A stretch of 64,000 nucleotides of DNA, taken from assembly GCA_015680905.1 (NCBI GenBank), contig CM027379.1, positions 102,165,001 to 102,229,000 of the forward strand, in the 5' to 3' direction. Every line of letters begins with the position of its first letter. The stretch's first letter is position 1. The DNA is from Coptis chinensis. Taxonomy: Eukaryota; Streptophyta; Magnoliopsida; Ranunculales; Ranunculaceae. The notes beneath the pieces were generated by a model. That model saw nothing but the letters and a program-made list of their open reading frames with translations, made no database searches and was not told where the DNA came from. Of the stretch, positions 20,489-32,525 are shown in pieces. A program made the translations under genes and the position numbers.

Positions 20489-23314
20489 ATGTCTGAACAT
20501 CAAGCTCATAAGAAAATGAAAACCATGTTTTCCTTCTTTAAACCCAAAGATGTCACCCTGGGAAATGATGTAACTTCTACATCTAGTCTTGATATTTCAA
20601 GACTTGATAGAGATAGCCAACCTCCTTCACAAGTTTAAGTTGTTGAAATTGAGCAAGTTGAACCTTCTTCTCAAGCCCAAAGAGTTAGTGTTGAAGAAGT
20701 TGACTCCACATCTTTATTTGAACGTGATCCAGGTAAACGTATTCCAATATATAATTACCTGGTTAATCAACAAAATGATGTTCGGCGAGCTTTTCTTGGA
20801 AAGGGGTGTTGGCTACTTGAACTCAGTGAGAAAGAGTATCCATCCACCATATTCGAAAAACAAACTCGCCAGTTCAACTCCTCTTAGTTCACACTCTTTC
20901 CTTGGCTATCTAGAGTACTCACTCTATACGGATACAGCTTATTGTTTTCCATGTTTTATATTTGAAACAAATCCGCCGAAGCATCCTGCATTCACCATTG
21001 AAGGTTTTAAATGTTGGAAGAAGATTAATAATGGAAAGAAGTGTTCCTTTTTGCAACATGAAGGAGGTCCATGCCTACCTTATAGGTCGGCGATGATAGC
21101 TTGTGAAAATTTCATGAATCCTTCTCGACATATAGATAATGTGTTAAATATATTATCTAAAGAAGAGATTGTTAAGAACTGTTTGCTAGTCAAAGCTATT
21201 CTTCAGTGTATTCAATTTCTTGCACTACAAGGGATTTCTTTTAGAGGTCATGCCGAGTCCAAAAAATAAAAAAAAATGGTGAAAATTTCAAGGGAGTGTT
21301 GGGATTTGTAGCGATGTTGAATGACAAGATTGCAGAATTATTAAAAGATGCTCCGAGAAATACCACATATACCTCACATTCAATTTAAAAGACACTTTTG
21401 CATATCTATGCCGATAAAGTAAGAGAGAGAATTCGTGAGGAAATTAGTGATGCAAAATTTTGTGTCCTTGTTGATGAAGCACAAGATAATTCAAACAAAG
21501 AGCAAATGGCGATTGTCCTAAGATTTGTTGATAGAGGTGGTTTTGTTAGAGAGCATTTTCTTGGTATTGTTGGTGTTAAAGACACTTACGCTTTAACTTT
21601 GAAAGAAGCTATATGCAATATCCTTGCTCGCCATAATTTGCAAATTATAAATATGAGAGGTCAAGGTTATGATGGTGCTAGCAATATGCGTGGTCAATGG
21701 AATGGATTACAGGCATTGTTTCTGAAGGAGTGTCCATATGCATATTATGTGCATTGCTTTGCACATCGTCTACAACTTGCTTTAGTTGCGGCTTCTAAAG
21801 ATGTTTATGATGTTTGGTTGTTTTTTTCCAAGTTGGCTTCCATTGTTAATCTTCATGTTATGCCTAAGTGTAAACAGGAGTTGGAAGATATTCGGAAAAA
21901 TGAAATTGATAAGCTGGTAGCTAGTGGTGAACTTGTTATTGGAAAAGGAGATAATCAAGTTTCTACTTTGCAACAAGCAGGAGATACTAGATGGAGTTCT
22001 CATTTTGCTTCGGTTTGTAGCCTGAAAGATATGTTTGTATAGTTCTTGAAAGCATCATGAAGAACGGGTCAAGCAACTCTATGCGTGGGGAAGCTAAATG
22101 TGCTATTCTTGCAATGAAAAGTTTTAAGTTTGTTTTTCTTTTTCATTTATTGCATAAGACTATGAGAATTACTAATGTCTTATGTAAAGCCCTGCAAGAA
22201 AAGTCCCAAGACATTTTAAATGCTATCAGCTTAGTCTCCAGTAGGGGTGGAATTTGAGCCGAGTAGTTTGGGTTTGGCTCGGGCTTGGCTCGTTTAAGCT
22301 TGGCTCAAGCTCGTTCAATTAACTAAATAAGCCAAGCTTGAGCCCATATTATAGCTCGCTTAATAAACAAGCAGGGTGAAGCTCGGCTCAATAAGCTCAA
22401 ATACCATCATCACAGTGTAAAATAGCCGAGCTACTCGGGCTTGGCTCAGGCTCGGCTCATTTAAGCTCATCTCGGACACGTTCATATAATATATGAGCCA
22501 AGCTTGAGCCTATATTAAAGCTCGTTTAAATAAATGAGTTGAGCTGAGCTTAGTGAAACTCGGCTCGATTAGCTCGAATTCCACCCCTAGTCTCCAGTAC
22601 AAAAACACTTCTTTAAGAATTAAGAGGATCTTCTTGGGACGCTTTCCTTAGCGATGTGATTTTGTTTTGCACAAAGCATGACATTGATATGCCTAATATT
22701 GGTGCTTGACACATGGCGGGTACAGGTTGTTCTTGCCAGTAGAAAGATTACATTACAGTTGAGCATCACTACTGCGTCGAGTTATTTAATACTGTAATAG
22801 ATTACCAGTTGGTGGAATTAAAGAACAGATTTCCAGAAGAAACAATAAAGCTTCTTTATCTTAGTTCTGCTTTGGATCCGAAAGATGCTTTTAAGTCCTT
22901 TTGCATTGATGACATTTGCAAACTCGCAGAAAAGTTTTATTGTGGAGACTTCACGAAGCAAGAGATACATCATTTGAGAAGTCAACAACATTACAAACTT
23001 GATGTGCTCAAGCATCCTCTTTTTCAGAAATTGTCTACCATCTCCGATTATGTCAAAGACTAGTTGAAACAAGAAAGATAAAGATCTATTATTTGATTAA
23101 TAGATTGATTCATCTTGTCTTGACACTTCCTGTTTCCACAGCAACTACAGAACGAGCATTCTCAGCTATGAAATTGCTCAAAACACGACTTCGTAACAAG
23201 ATGGGGGATGAATTTCTTGCAGATTGCATAGCTATTTACATTGAACGGGAATTTGCTAAAGAAGTTGATTTGGATGTAATAATAGATGTATTTGATAAGA
23301 ATCCACTCAGGTAA
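20489..23314 (+). pseudogene. hAT transposase (TTF/ZMYM1-like, DUF4371 + hATC), broken
   Basis: From ATG 20489 the frame starts in family style (MKTMFSFFKPK), stops at 20636 and shifts around 20890. Next come a TTF-type zinc region (YSLYTDTAYCFPCFIF, about 20925), a DUF4371-like transposase core (CVLVDEAQDNSNKEQMAIVL, about 21458; GQGYDGASNMRG, about 21660; YVHCFAHRLQLALVAAS, about 21745) and a C-terminal hATC dimerisation domain (LPVSTATTERAFSAMK, about 23125). A 348-bp MITE interrupts it at 22242-22589 and the part after it (22600-22800) is full of stops. The protein would cut and paste a hAT element in the nucleus. No intact product remains. Confidence 0.9.
22242..22589. mobile_element. 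348-bp hAT MITE inside the hAT transposase
   Basis: Perfect terminal inverted repeats TAGGGGTGGAATT ... AATTCCACCCCTA and a perfect 8-bp duplication GTCTCCAG (22234-22241 and 22590-22597). The interior is built from repeated GGCTCG/GAGCC and AAGCTC motifs in both directions. It has no ORF, so it was mobilised in trans. Removing it and one duplication rejoins the flanking transposase sequence. Confidence 0.93.
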
Positions 23315-23592
23315 AACTTCACTAGTGTGATGCTAATGTGTTATGTTATTCTTGCACATTTCTTTGTTATGTTTGTCTAGGTCTATAGTGAGAACACTCG
23401 TTTGTCCATTTTGGGTAAGGTAATAAAAGTGATAACTCTCTTGTTTATCAATGCTAGCTAATTATGAACTCAAATAGATATTCAAATAATTTTCCGTAGA
23501 CATTGATTATTGGTTCCTAAAAAAATCTTTAAAGGTTAACTCCATGGCAGCCCCCCCTGATTTAAAATTCTGGATCCGCCCTTGCCCGCATG

Positions 23593-26071
23593 GCCTCCAT
23601 CCTGCGGCTCATATATCATTTCACAAGTTGTGACATGGAAAAAAGAACGACTCTCACTTGGTATGCTACTTCCATCCATAACGTTTGGATCCATGAGATC
23701 AGACCTTCTTTTCTAATCTCTCTTCCAACATCTGCCATAACCGCCGCATCACTCCTTCCCACTCCCACAAATACTCAATGCCCTTTTCTCATCCCGCTCT
23801 CATCTTGCTCTTTTACAGGTGACTTTGAGCTTTTTGTAGTAAATTAGTTGGTGAGTACACTTTATATTTTCTTTGATCTGTTTGTCTCTCATCTTGCCTG
23901 ATACATATTTCGAAGTCAATGTCGACCAACCTCTTTCTTGTCGCTGATCTGCCTTATTTCTTCGTAACATCGACAATTTATATTTGTAACATCGTTCTGC
24001 CCTATTTCTTGTCGTCGCATCGCTCCCACATTTTTAAGAGTTGCTGGTTCATTAAAAGTGAGTTGTAAAGAGAGGTTCATTGAGATTCATCCCTTAAAAG
24101 TAAGTTCCATGATCCCCCCCCCCCCCTCTGTTATGGCTGCGGAACTAATGAAGTTGACCTTTTTGAATATATGGAACCAAAAAGAAAGAACCAATGTTTT
24201 TTTGTATGTACTACCCCACTATATGTGGTCCTTTCTGTTACTACTTCCGCCTGCTACTGTCTGACTTTTATTTCCCCTTTGTTTTATTTACTTCAGTTTG
24301 ATTTGCTACCGTCTAATTTTTTTTCCCTTTGTTTTATTTAATACCGCCTGATACATATTTCGAAATCAATGTGGACCAACCTTTTTCTCTTTCCTTTATG
24401 TTTTATATGTTCTCCGCTACCCCACTATCTTAATTTTTTTTACTGCCAAAAAGGACAGTAGTGCTACTTCGTAATTTTTTAAGACGCACTTTCTTGTTGT
24501 GAAGTGCAACTTCAACTTTCCATGGTGCGTACTTCAGTCTCACTATTGTTGTGCATGTTTTCATATTTAGTGTTTACTGCCACCTGCAACTACATATTGC
24601 GTCGCTTAGTACTTCTCCATGTAGGAAAGCAAAGTTTCAGTTTTGCTGCGTATCTTTTTATGTTCGTTATTTGTGCTGGATAAGGGTAAATGTCATCCAA
24701 TAAACCCTTCTAGGAATCCTTTGAACAAGAAAACAAATATTTTTGTTCCAGTCCAAGATAGACTCTACCTTCAACCACCGTACCTACTCCTCAACAATCT
24801 GCTCACTCCCCAGTACTACTATCACCAATAAATATTAATGATAGCTTCTGTGTTTGAATTTGTAATCGTTAAGTTATTGTATTCATCTCATATTTGAACT
24901 CTCTTTGGTTTATATAGCTTCAAGCGCGACCAATTCTTGACATATATAGGGAAATGCCCTTTGGACCCATTGATCGAGGAACCTTCAAAGTAAAATAAAC
25001 ACGCTTCCACACACACACACACACACGAAAGGCTCTATCTTCAACCACCTCCTGGCCTCCGGGTATTTTTTGCTTCCGACTTTTATTGGATTGCTAAGTT
25101 GCATTGTCAATCCACATAGTATTTATTTCTTCTTTTAAATTAATTATAAATGTGCAACGCCCAACTGATAATGTTCTTCTATCTCATCTCCCGCCATCCA
25201 GTTCCCACGTAGATGAGGTTTAATTAAACTTTGCTTATGATTACCAATTAATGATCTGATGCATTGTCCATGAAGTGTTTCACTGCCATTTATTTTTCTA
25301 CATGTACTCATGCTTATATACATAATACATATTATGTTGTCATAAAATCTTGTTCTTGTGTTATGTTCATAGTATCCATCAAGTTTAAATTATGCTTCAT
25401 AGATATATATACATCAATCTATTCATTAATAATTGACCCATTTCAGCTTTTTGCTTTGTTTTTTTGTATTCATTTTGTTTTTTATTTCATATTTTCATAG
25501 TATCTATTTTGACTTACCAATTATGCTTCATAGATATACATTTATTGTGTTGGATTTGGACATATACTTCTTTATAGATATACATATACATTCTCCTAAC
25601 ACTCTTTAAATTAAACTTCTTTAGCGTTTTTTAACTATCTTTCAAAATATTTGGTTTATATAGATTGCAATGCGACCAATTCTCAACAAAGGGAAATGCC
25701 ATCTGCACCTTTCTGTCGAACCTTCAAAGCAGAACATACGTACTTTTGTTGCCCCCAAGATAGGCTCAATCTTCAACCGGCCTCTTGGCCAATCCAAGGG
25801 GTATTTATTTCCTCTTTTGTTTCAGGAATTCATTGTTGATGCATTAGCTGCCACTGAACAAAATAAATTGCGGTAATACATATTCATACAATATTATAGA
25901 GAGCATGAAGTTGATAATAAGGATGTGATTCTATACAATCCTTACATTTTTAAAATGATTGACTGCACTGGGATACGTTGTGTTAAATACATTGTGACAA
26001 GTACATATTCAAAAGACACGACAAAACAACAATGGTGTTGAATTTAGCTTTTGTTGGTAAGTCATTTGCTC
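23593..26071. other. Unassigned AT-rich region with a thrice-repeated cassette
   Basis: Three diverged direct copies of about 110-150 bp lie near 24685-24800, 24920-25065 and 25660-25815. They share GACCAATTCTT, GGGAAATGCC, GAACCTTCAAAG and AGATAG.CTC.ATCTTCAACC. A CA dinucleotide run lies at 25005-25026 and a C-run at 24115-24126. The third copy is followed by an exon-like piece with acceptor-type TTTTGTTTCAG before 25826 and GT after 25872. I cannot assign a gene to any of it; short ORFs here look non-coding. Confidence 0.5.
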
Positions 26072-26367
26072 CACTACACCATAACAATATTTTTGTGACG
26101 CCATTTAGGCATCTCAATTTGTGTCACTAATTTTTGTGATGGCATTTTGGCGTCACACATTTGTGACAGCAGTTTCACATTTGTGATGGCATTCTGGCGT
26201 CACTTTTTTTGTGACGAAATTTTGGCGTCACAAATTTGTGACGGCATTTTCACATTTGTAGCATTTTGGCGTCACTTTTTTTGTGATGGCATTCTGACAT
26301 CACAAATTTGTGATGGCATTCTAGATTTGTGATGTTATTTTGGCGTCACTTATTTGTATTAATATTT

Positions 26368-26368
<1 letters not shown>
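26072..26368 (+). mobile_element. Orphan CACTA end with subterminal repeats
   Basis: CACTACACCATAACAATA is the terminal motif of a CACTA (En/Spm) transposon. It is followed by many copies of TTTGTGA(C/T)GGCATTTTGGCGTCAC in both orientations, the subterminal transposase-binding type of repeat. The matching opposite end was not found in the window, and the sequence breaks into a poly-A run at 26369-26402. It is therefore a truncated or rearranged copy, distinct from the 27500-33756 element, whose subterminal repeat is different. Confidence 0.75.
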
Positions 26369-26402
<34 letters not shown>

Positions 26403-26406
<4 letters not shown>

Positions 26407-26664
26407 TTGACCACACTCTGAAACTACCTGCAAGTGCTCCAATCACTAGGCACTACTATAAATTTCTTTCCATTTATCCATAACTCATTACCATTTCATA
26501 AACGAAAAAATAATCTTATATTAAAAATACTTTATACAACATTGTATTATATTCTCAATTGCCAACAAATGTAAACTGGCTACATGCTTAAACATGAAAA
26601 CATAACCATACATTAAAAGATACTTATCTTGTTGATGGTTGCTTTGTAGGAAATTAGTATTTGC
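26403..26664. other. Short unassigned stretch
   Basis: AT-rich, starting after the poly-A run. No gene or repeat recognised. Confidence 0.4.
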
Positions 26665-26905
26665 CCGTGCCATATGGTACAGATACACGTGCCTTCGGCG
26701 CCCCACGCGCATCCCCCCCCCCTCGGTAAAACACAGATACGAGTGCCTTCGGCACCCCCAATGCGCATCCGCCCCCAGGCACGGCACAAATACGCGCGCC
26801 TTCGGCTTCAGTGCCCCCGATGTACATCCGCCCCCTCTACTCATGTTTCCAGAGTACGGCACAGATACTCAACGCATCCGCCCCCTACTCATGTTTCTAG
26901 AGCCC
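26665..26905 (+). repeat. GC-rich minisatellite
   Basis: Four to five units built on GGCACAGATACG(A/C)GTGCC, TTCGGC.CCC and GCATCCGCCCCC, with unit lengths of about 50-75 bp. The GC content is strikingly higher than anything nearby. The last units change to CTACTCATGTTTC.AGAG. Overlapping open frames are a by-product of the base composition. Confidence 0.75.
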
Positions 26906-26929
26906 AACAACCCATAAAAGTAACAGAGA

Positions 26930-27499
26930 GTGGTGATTGCATTTAGCTCACCTACATTGATATTTTCATTACTAGGATTACCGGTTACTTCAAAGGCTGT
27001 GTTTGGCATTTTAGGATTAGGTATGGCTTGACCTGGAAACACACCTTTTGGTTGGGTTTTCTCTTGGGCTAATTGCTGGATGGAAAGATTAATAGCTTGG
27101 AACATCTGTTGGTTAGATTGATTAATGGATTGTAACATCTGTTGGTTAGCCTGTATGAAGGCTTCAAAGCGATCCGGTTGTGAAGGTGTAGTGGCCACAG
27201 GTGGTGTGACTGGAACTATCTCACGTTGATTGTTAATGGGTGGGTTGCGATAGTTATTAGTAACCGGAACGATACCTCTATTAGCATTATAATTATTATT
27301 ATAATTACCTTGTCCTTGTCTCGGTGGAGTTTGGTTGTAACTTGGCGCTGGCCTAACATTTTGATTATTAAACCCTGGAGGTGTAACTTGATGATTATTT
27401 CTCCAATTGAAGTTAGGATATTGTCTCCAAGGTGCGTTAGGTTCGCTATTAATGGAACAAACATTGTCTGGTTGAGCGGATGGTTGTTCATATACTAGA
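26930..27499 (-). pseudogene. Athila-type gag, C-terminal part
   Basis: Read leftward from 27499 this is an open frame rich in Asn, Gln and Pro (NAPWRQYPNFNWRNN; QANQQMLQSINQSNQQ), typical of the tail of Athila-family Gypsy gag, ending with GELNAITTL before homology is lost at about 26930. Its N-terminal part is at 33760-34704; the CACTA element lies between the two. The pol that should follow on the left is missing, so the element was truncated there. Confidence 0.85.
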
Positions 27500-27680
27500 C
27501 ACTACACCATAATAGGATATTTGCAACACGCACCTTTTTTACTTTGCAACGCTTATTTACCGTTAGTAAATTGTCAACGCTAAATAAGCGTTGGCAATGT
27601 TGTAAAGCGTTGGTTTATTTGAGTGAATTTCCGGAATTAATTGCTAACGCTTAAAAAGCGTTGGAGAAGTGTTACAAATC
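27500..27680. repeat. Left subterminal repeats of CACTA element
   Basis: GCAACGC, AACGCTAAATAAGCGTTGGC and AACGCTTAAAAAGCGTTGG follow the left end. In CACTA elements such short repeats bind the transposase. Confidence 0.8.
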
Positions 27681-30593
27681 CAAAAAACCAAAACAACTTC
27701 GAAATTTCAAAAATAGGGAAACAAAAAAGAAATCGCCGTCGGTATGTCAAAATAGAAAACCTCAAACCTCTCTTTCTCTCTCACAGCCGCTGGGTTAGGT
27801 TAAGGTTTTTTTATCTTTGATGGTGACCTTTGTCCCTCTTTCTGTCCTTCAACCCCTCCTCCTCTTTCTGAAAAGCACAAATTATCGAAAACAAAGAACC
27901 CAAAACAAAATAGACCTAACTATTTTCTCTCTTTTCCAAACTAAACTAGGCGGCTGTAATCTCAAAACCCTTTTTCATACCTTTTACCGAAAGCAAAAGA
28001 TTTCAACATACTACTAATTCACAACCAGGTTCATTGTCTTTTTTCCTTCTAAAAATTCATTTAATTTGAAGTGGAGATTCCTCATTGTTTTGGTGTTGTA
28101 ATGGCAGTCGGTGGAGAGCTTTCCAAAATTTAAATTTCTACTACTTTATCGGTTCAGGTATTTGAATCTCGAATTTTACATTTCTTTGCTATATGTTTGT
28201 CTCATGTGTAGAATTTCATAGAATAAGGCGATGCAATTTTTTACTTGAGTTTAAATGTTGAAAGCAAGTTGCTTTAAATTTTGGATTTTAGAATTTTGAT
28301 GAACTTGAGTTGAATTTGCAGATGTACTTAGAATGTTTGGATAAATGTTTATATATGGGACTTATTGCATCTGTTTTCTGGGAAATTATTCTATGTTTGA
28401 TAATGCATGTTGGTAAATAGTCAAACTCATGTGTTCAAGGATGATTACTATCATGATGCTTTACCTCTATGTAAGGAAGTTAAAGAACTGTATTGGTGTC
28501 ATAAACATGTTTGGAATGAAAATCTTAGAGTTGGTACTTGAGAAATTGCAAAAAACATTCCATTAATTTTACAGGGGTATGGCAGTTCCAATACGAAAAC
28601 GTGTATTTATGTACAGGGGTCCTTAAATGTTGGATTTGGGGCTCACATAGCATCTTACAACAACATAGGCACAGCTGCATTTACTTAGTACATGCTTATT
28701 GCTCTCGCGTCTAGTCCATTCAAACATGTGACTAAGCTTGTTTTGATTTAAACCATAATATAGTAGAAACTAGAAAGTGTGTGGAGTTTTCTCTCTTTAA
28801 AGAAAATGGTTTTAGCTATTTTTTTTTCAAGTCTGCATTATTTACTATAAGCATGTAATTATGGTGTAGTGTATATAGCTAGTGCGTAAAAACCAAAAAC
28901 AGGTCGACATACTTCTATATAACAGGAGACAGCAAGATGAGTCCCCTTTTCAAGATTGGAAAAGAACACACATACAAGTATATGACCATATTTGCTATAA
29001 TAGGAAACTAAATATTCAATTAGTTCTCCTGCAATTCCTCCTAATCTCTCCATTGGAACCAGTTAATGGTCTGATGTCTCCCTTCTTAATCATGGTTGCA
29101 ACAAAATCGGCATTAAATGTGCTAGGATTGTTTATGTAAAGTCTCACTTGGGAATCATTTGCATCTGAGATTTGTGGATGTGCATGCATCTTTTGGCTTT
29201 TATTTTCTTAAATTAGGTACATTGTGAAGGCTAAAGACTACACTAGCTAATTTAACATGTATATATGTACTTGTAAAATTGATTATTTGTAATTTTCTAG
29301 ATAGAGTGTGTTTGATTGTTTTTTGCTTGTTTTTGTGTTCAAGTGTTTCTGTTTTCATTTGTAATTTTGTTTGTGTGGTTGGAATTTGAATCACCCATGC
29401 ACTAAATAACAATTGTTAAATACAATTTGGATGTTATGGATAAGGAAAAAGTAAGAAAGAAATGTCAAAGATGTGTTCTAGATAATCTTTAAACAAACTA
29501 AAGGGAAATTTTGTTTCTTTTTTTCGTTCTTTTAATTTGTTTCTTCCTGATGTCATAATTTATTGTAATCAAGGCGGCTTTATAAATGACATTAGTTCGA
29601 CAAGATCTCGAGGTGGGGTTTTTTGTTGCCGGTGCTAGTATTGGTTAGACGCTCGAAAAGGTAAAACAAAATTTTTTCTTTTGCATTAATTAGTCTAGTA
29701 GCATATCGGTTTAACAATGCTGTTTTTTCTTCTTTTTTTTGTTAAATGATTAATTTGTTTTAAGATCTTGTGAGTATTGTAATTCATCATCTATGATTAT
29801 CACCCATTTGCAACATGTACCAAATTAAAAATCAGCATGTCATTTTATATATGAGATATCAATATGCATTGCGTGCTTTTTGTTTGGTTTGATTGATTTG
29901 CTTGCTTGCTTTGGTAGGAATGTCTAGCTTGCTCTAGTGTGATATTTAGCATGTGTGTCATCTTATTTTATTTGTTGCCTACTAGGCTACTACTACACCA
30001 TCTTAGGGTGATTGGTTCCCTATTCACTGAGAAGTTGCAATGCCGGATTTGCATCTACTTGGTTTATTGGACTCTTAATATGCGTTTCCATCTCATGTTG
30101 TATTTCCCCATTGCTTTTACTTGTTATGAAGTTTAACATGCTTGGGCTGAGATAGTAAAATGTGTTAAATGCTTGTGTTTTGTAGCTATAAGCATACACC
30201 CCGTTAAGTATGATTAGCGTAGGTCTTTGAGAAATGAATGCCCTGTACGAGTTTTCTTGTTTGATTTAATTTTAGTAACTTATCATCCTTAATGGATTTT
30301 AATATTAATTAGGCTACTTGTGTCTTAAGAATGGATTTTAATATCTGAGGAGTGACTTTCAGCCCCTGTCAAGTTTCTTTCCGAGTCCCAAATGAATTTA
30401 CTTGTTTACTCCCGCGACTCCAAACAGGTAACTCTAAGGTGGTGACTGTTAAATCTGTAAAAGTAAATACCCCCGTGATGAGTTACCTGAATTTCTACTT
30501 TCTATTTCTGAAGTTGTACAGTGTTGTTTTTGTTCTTCCAAGTTTCAACTCTGTCATTAAATCACCCTACTTGTAGTATTGTGGTCGCTTGAT
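27681..30593 (+). other. CACTA interior, unassigned
   Basis: A pyrimidine-rich, leader-like stretch (27760-28020) is followed by AT-rich, intron-like sequence. Exon-like pieces with GT/AG borders may be present (for example before GTAACTCTAAG at 30426), but I could not match them to a gene. No transposase frame was found. Confidence 0.5.
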
Positions 30594-31845
30594 TTAGTGG
30601 TGTTGACCTCATCACGCTTTTGTTTTTCTACACTTCATGAATGCTTTGGTTCAGCTCTTGGTGCGATGGGACCAAAGCATTTCTTAGTTCTTCTACCCCT
30701 TAACCTCGAAGCTAAAGACCCATCTAAAGCCAATGTGTGGTTGTTTCCTATAATGGGCAATATCGTTGGTGCTAGTTTAAGCTTCTTTGGGAAGTCCATC
30801 TTGGGCAAGGTTGGACAGTTAAGACAAAAGTCTCGGATGGTATAAACCTTATCATTTTAGATTGATTGCGTTTTCTTTCTTTTATGTGGCCTAACTCAGA
30901 TGCATCGTATGCTTGATTGACTTGAGCAAGAGGGACAGATTTATTCTTCAAGGAGTGCAGATGCACTTATATACCCTCTATGGTCCTTGTTACCTGCCTA
31001 TTGTAATTATCCTTTAGACACTGCTAGTAGTTTCAAGGATCTGAAGAAAGGATTGTGTGATGCACTTTGTGATGAGCTTGATGTGCATGGCATAATCTGT
31101 TCGAGTCTACAGATTCTCATTCAACAGAACAAAAGTTTGTTGGAAGAAAAAAATGATATGCTCAATGATGACATAAGCATTGTTGTACAAAGAGCTAAAG
31201 CAACTTATACCCCTCAAGTTGCAGCCGAGAATTTGAATGCACCGAAGTTAGCGCTTTCGCTGAATTTTTATCGGTATTATCCGGCGCCTTCATGAAATCA
31301 ACAACCGATAGTGGTGGATGTGTGCGTGGTATTTGCATATGCTTGTTACCTGCTTCATTGAGATAGATGTATTTATTGCATGGATTTCCCTTGTTATTTT
31401 TCTTAGTTCAAAGTCTGCTCACAAGTTTCATTGTATCTTTAGTATTCACACGTTCATATAGGTATGTAGTAAAGTGTATTTCGTGATACCCCTCAATTGA
31501 CCCACCTGGAAATGTTGATAAGAGCTGATCTTTGTGTGGGGCAGTCTCATCACCTGCATATAGACAAAATCACATAGTTAACAGTGAGGATTGAAATTTT
31601 GGACATTGTAAACTTTTATCCATTCATCATATTTTTTTGTAGTTACTAAAAAAAAGGATTTCCGATGATCCCCATGGCTGTGTTATCCTTAAGAACCATT
31701 ATTTTGGCTTTGAGAAGTTTAGTAATTCTATTTGTACCGCTTGCAGTCCACAATCGGTCGGTTTTTGCTTCAATATCGATAAGGAAGTAGTCGGGGGACT
31801 TTTTAAAGCATAAATGGTTAAACTTCAAGGTGACTCAAGGAGTCA
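30594..31845 (+). pseudogene. Captured RRP12-like gene fragment
   Basis: Three exon pieces in order. Exon a (about 30625-30840) reads CFGSALGAMGPKHFLVLLPL and ends at donor ATG|GTATAA. Exon b (30901 to about 31330) reads SSRSADALIYPLWSLLPAYC and later SSLQILIQQNKSLLEEKNDM; it has a stop near 30916 and a one-base shift near 31245. Exon c (31747 to about 31845), after a TTGCAG acceptor, holds decayed DKEVV-type sequence. I recognise the mid-region of RRP12-like proteins, HEAT-repeat factors for nuclear export and maturation of pre-ribosomes. Retained introns show copying at the DNA level. Both ends of the host gene are missing. Confidence 0.85.
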
Positions 31846-32525
31846 TTAAAGCGGAGTCGTCCGCAAACTCCACTTCCACGAAGATTGAGAACTTCGGCAA
31901 ATGGAAGTTCTCCGCTGCCAACTTTGCAACTTTTAATTAATAATCTAAATTGAAGCTATTAATTAGGATTGTCTTGATTGGTGGGCAAAACTACTTGAAT
32001 TGGCGGAACCGAGATATCAAAACTTAGAACTAATGTTCTCAAATTTCAAAATGTAATCGACTACTTGCTCAAACAAATGCACGATAACAATAGTCGGATG
32101 CTTTACCCCTTTTTTTACTATATGTGGCCGGATTACTACGCTTTGGTGATGGATGTAATTCTACTTTTATTTGATTTTGCAGGAACGCACTCGTGATAAA
32201 GACAGGGTAAGCATTTAATGTTCTAATTTCTCTTTCTTTGGATCACATGCTTTTAAAGAGATGGGTTTATTAATTTTGTATTTTTCATTTACGATAAAAG
32301 TTCTCCAAAGATGAGCTTGGTCTGTAAAGGAGCTTTGCTTATAATAAAGGATGTGGAACTTCAGTCGGTCTTGCTTATTATACCCCTCGTTTTATGCTTT
32401 TCGGGATCAATGCCAATATTGTGTAGTCCCATTAACATAGAATGCTTGTTTCACAGAGAAAGTAAAGAAAGAACCAGTCAAATGCCTCAAACAAACTAAG
32501 GTATTTGTGATTTTAATAGAAACTA
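31846..32525 (+). other. CACTA interior between the captured genes
   Basis: Mostly non-coding. A short exon-like piece (GAACGCACTCGTGATAAAGA at 32183) has an acceptor TTTTGCAG and a donor GGTAAGC, but its gene is unknown. A second open stretch near 32311-32499 has no recognisable domain. Confidence 0.45.

Larger units (their letters stand above)
19779..23584 (+). mobile_element. Decayed hAT element carrying a transposase pseudogene
   Basis: The right end reads ...CTGGATCCGCCCTTG at 23570-23584, a form I recognise from plant hAT-type ends. The left end is proposed at CAATGGC (19779) because it matches CAAGGGC of the right end in six of seven bases and because the flanking octamers CCTGCATG (19771-19778) and CCCGCATG (23585-23592) agree in seven of eight. 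The left TIR does not extend far, so this boundary is tentative. It encloses two long AT microsatellites and the transposase pseudogene. Confidence 0.45.

Noticed and set aside
26147-26332. Repetitive short open frame
   Set aside because: It is translated CACTA subterminal repeat.
28882-29139. 85-codon open frame within the CACTA element
   Set aside because: It reads smoothly, but I could not match it to any family on either strand and splice borders are lacking; no captured gene is claimed.
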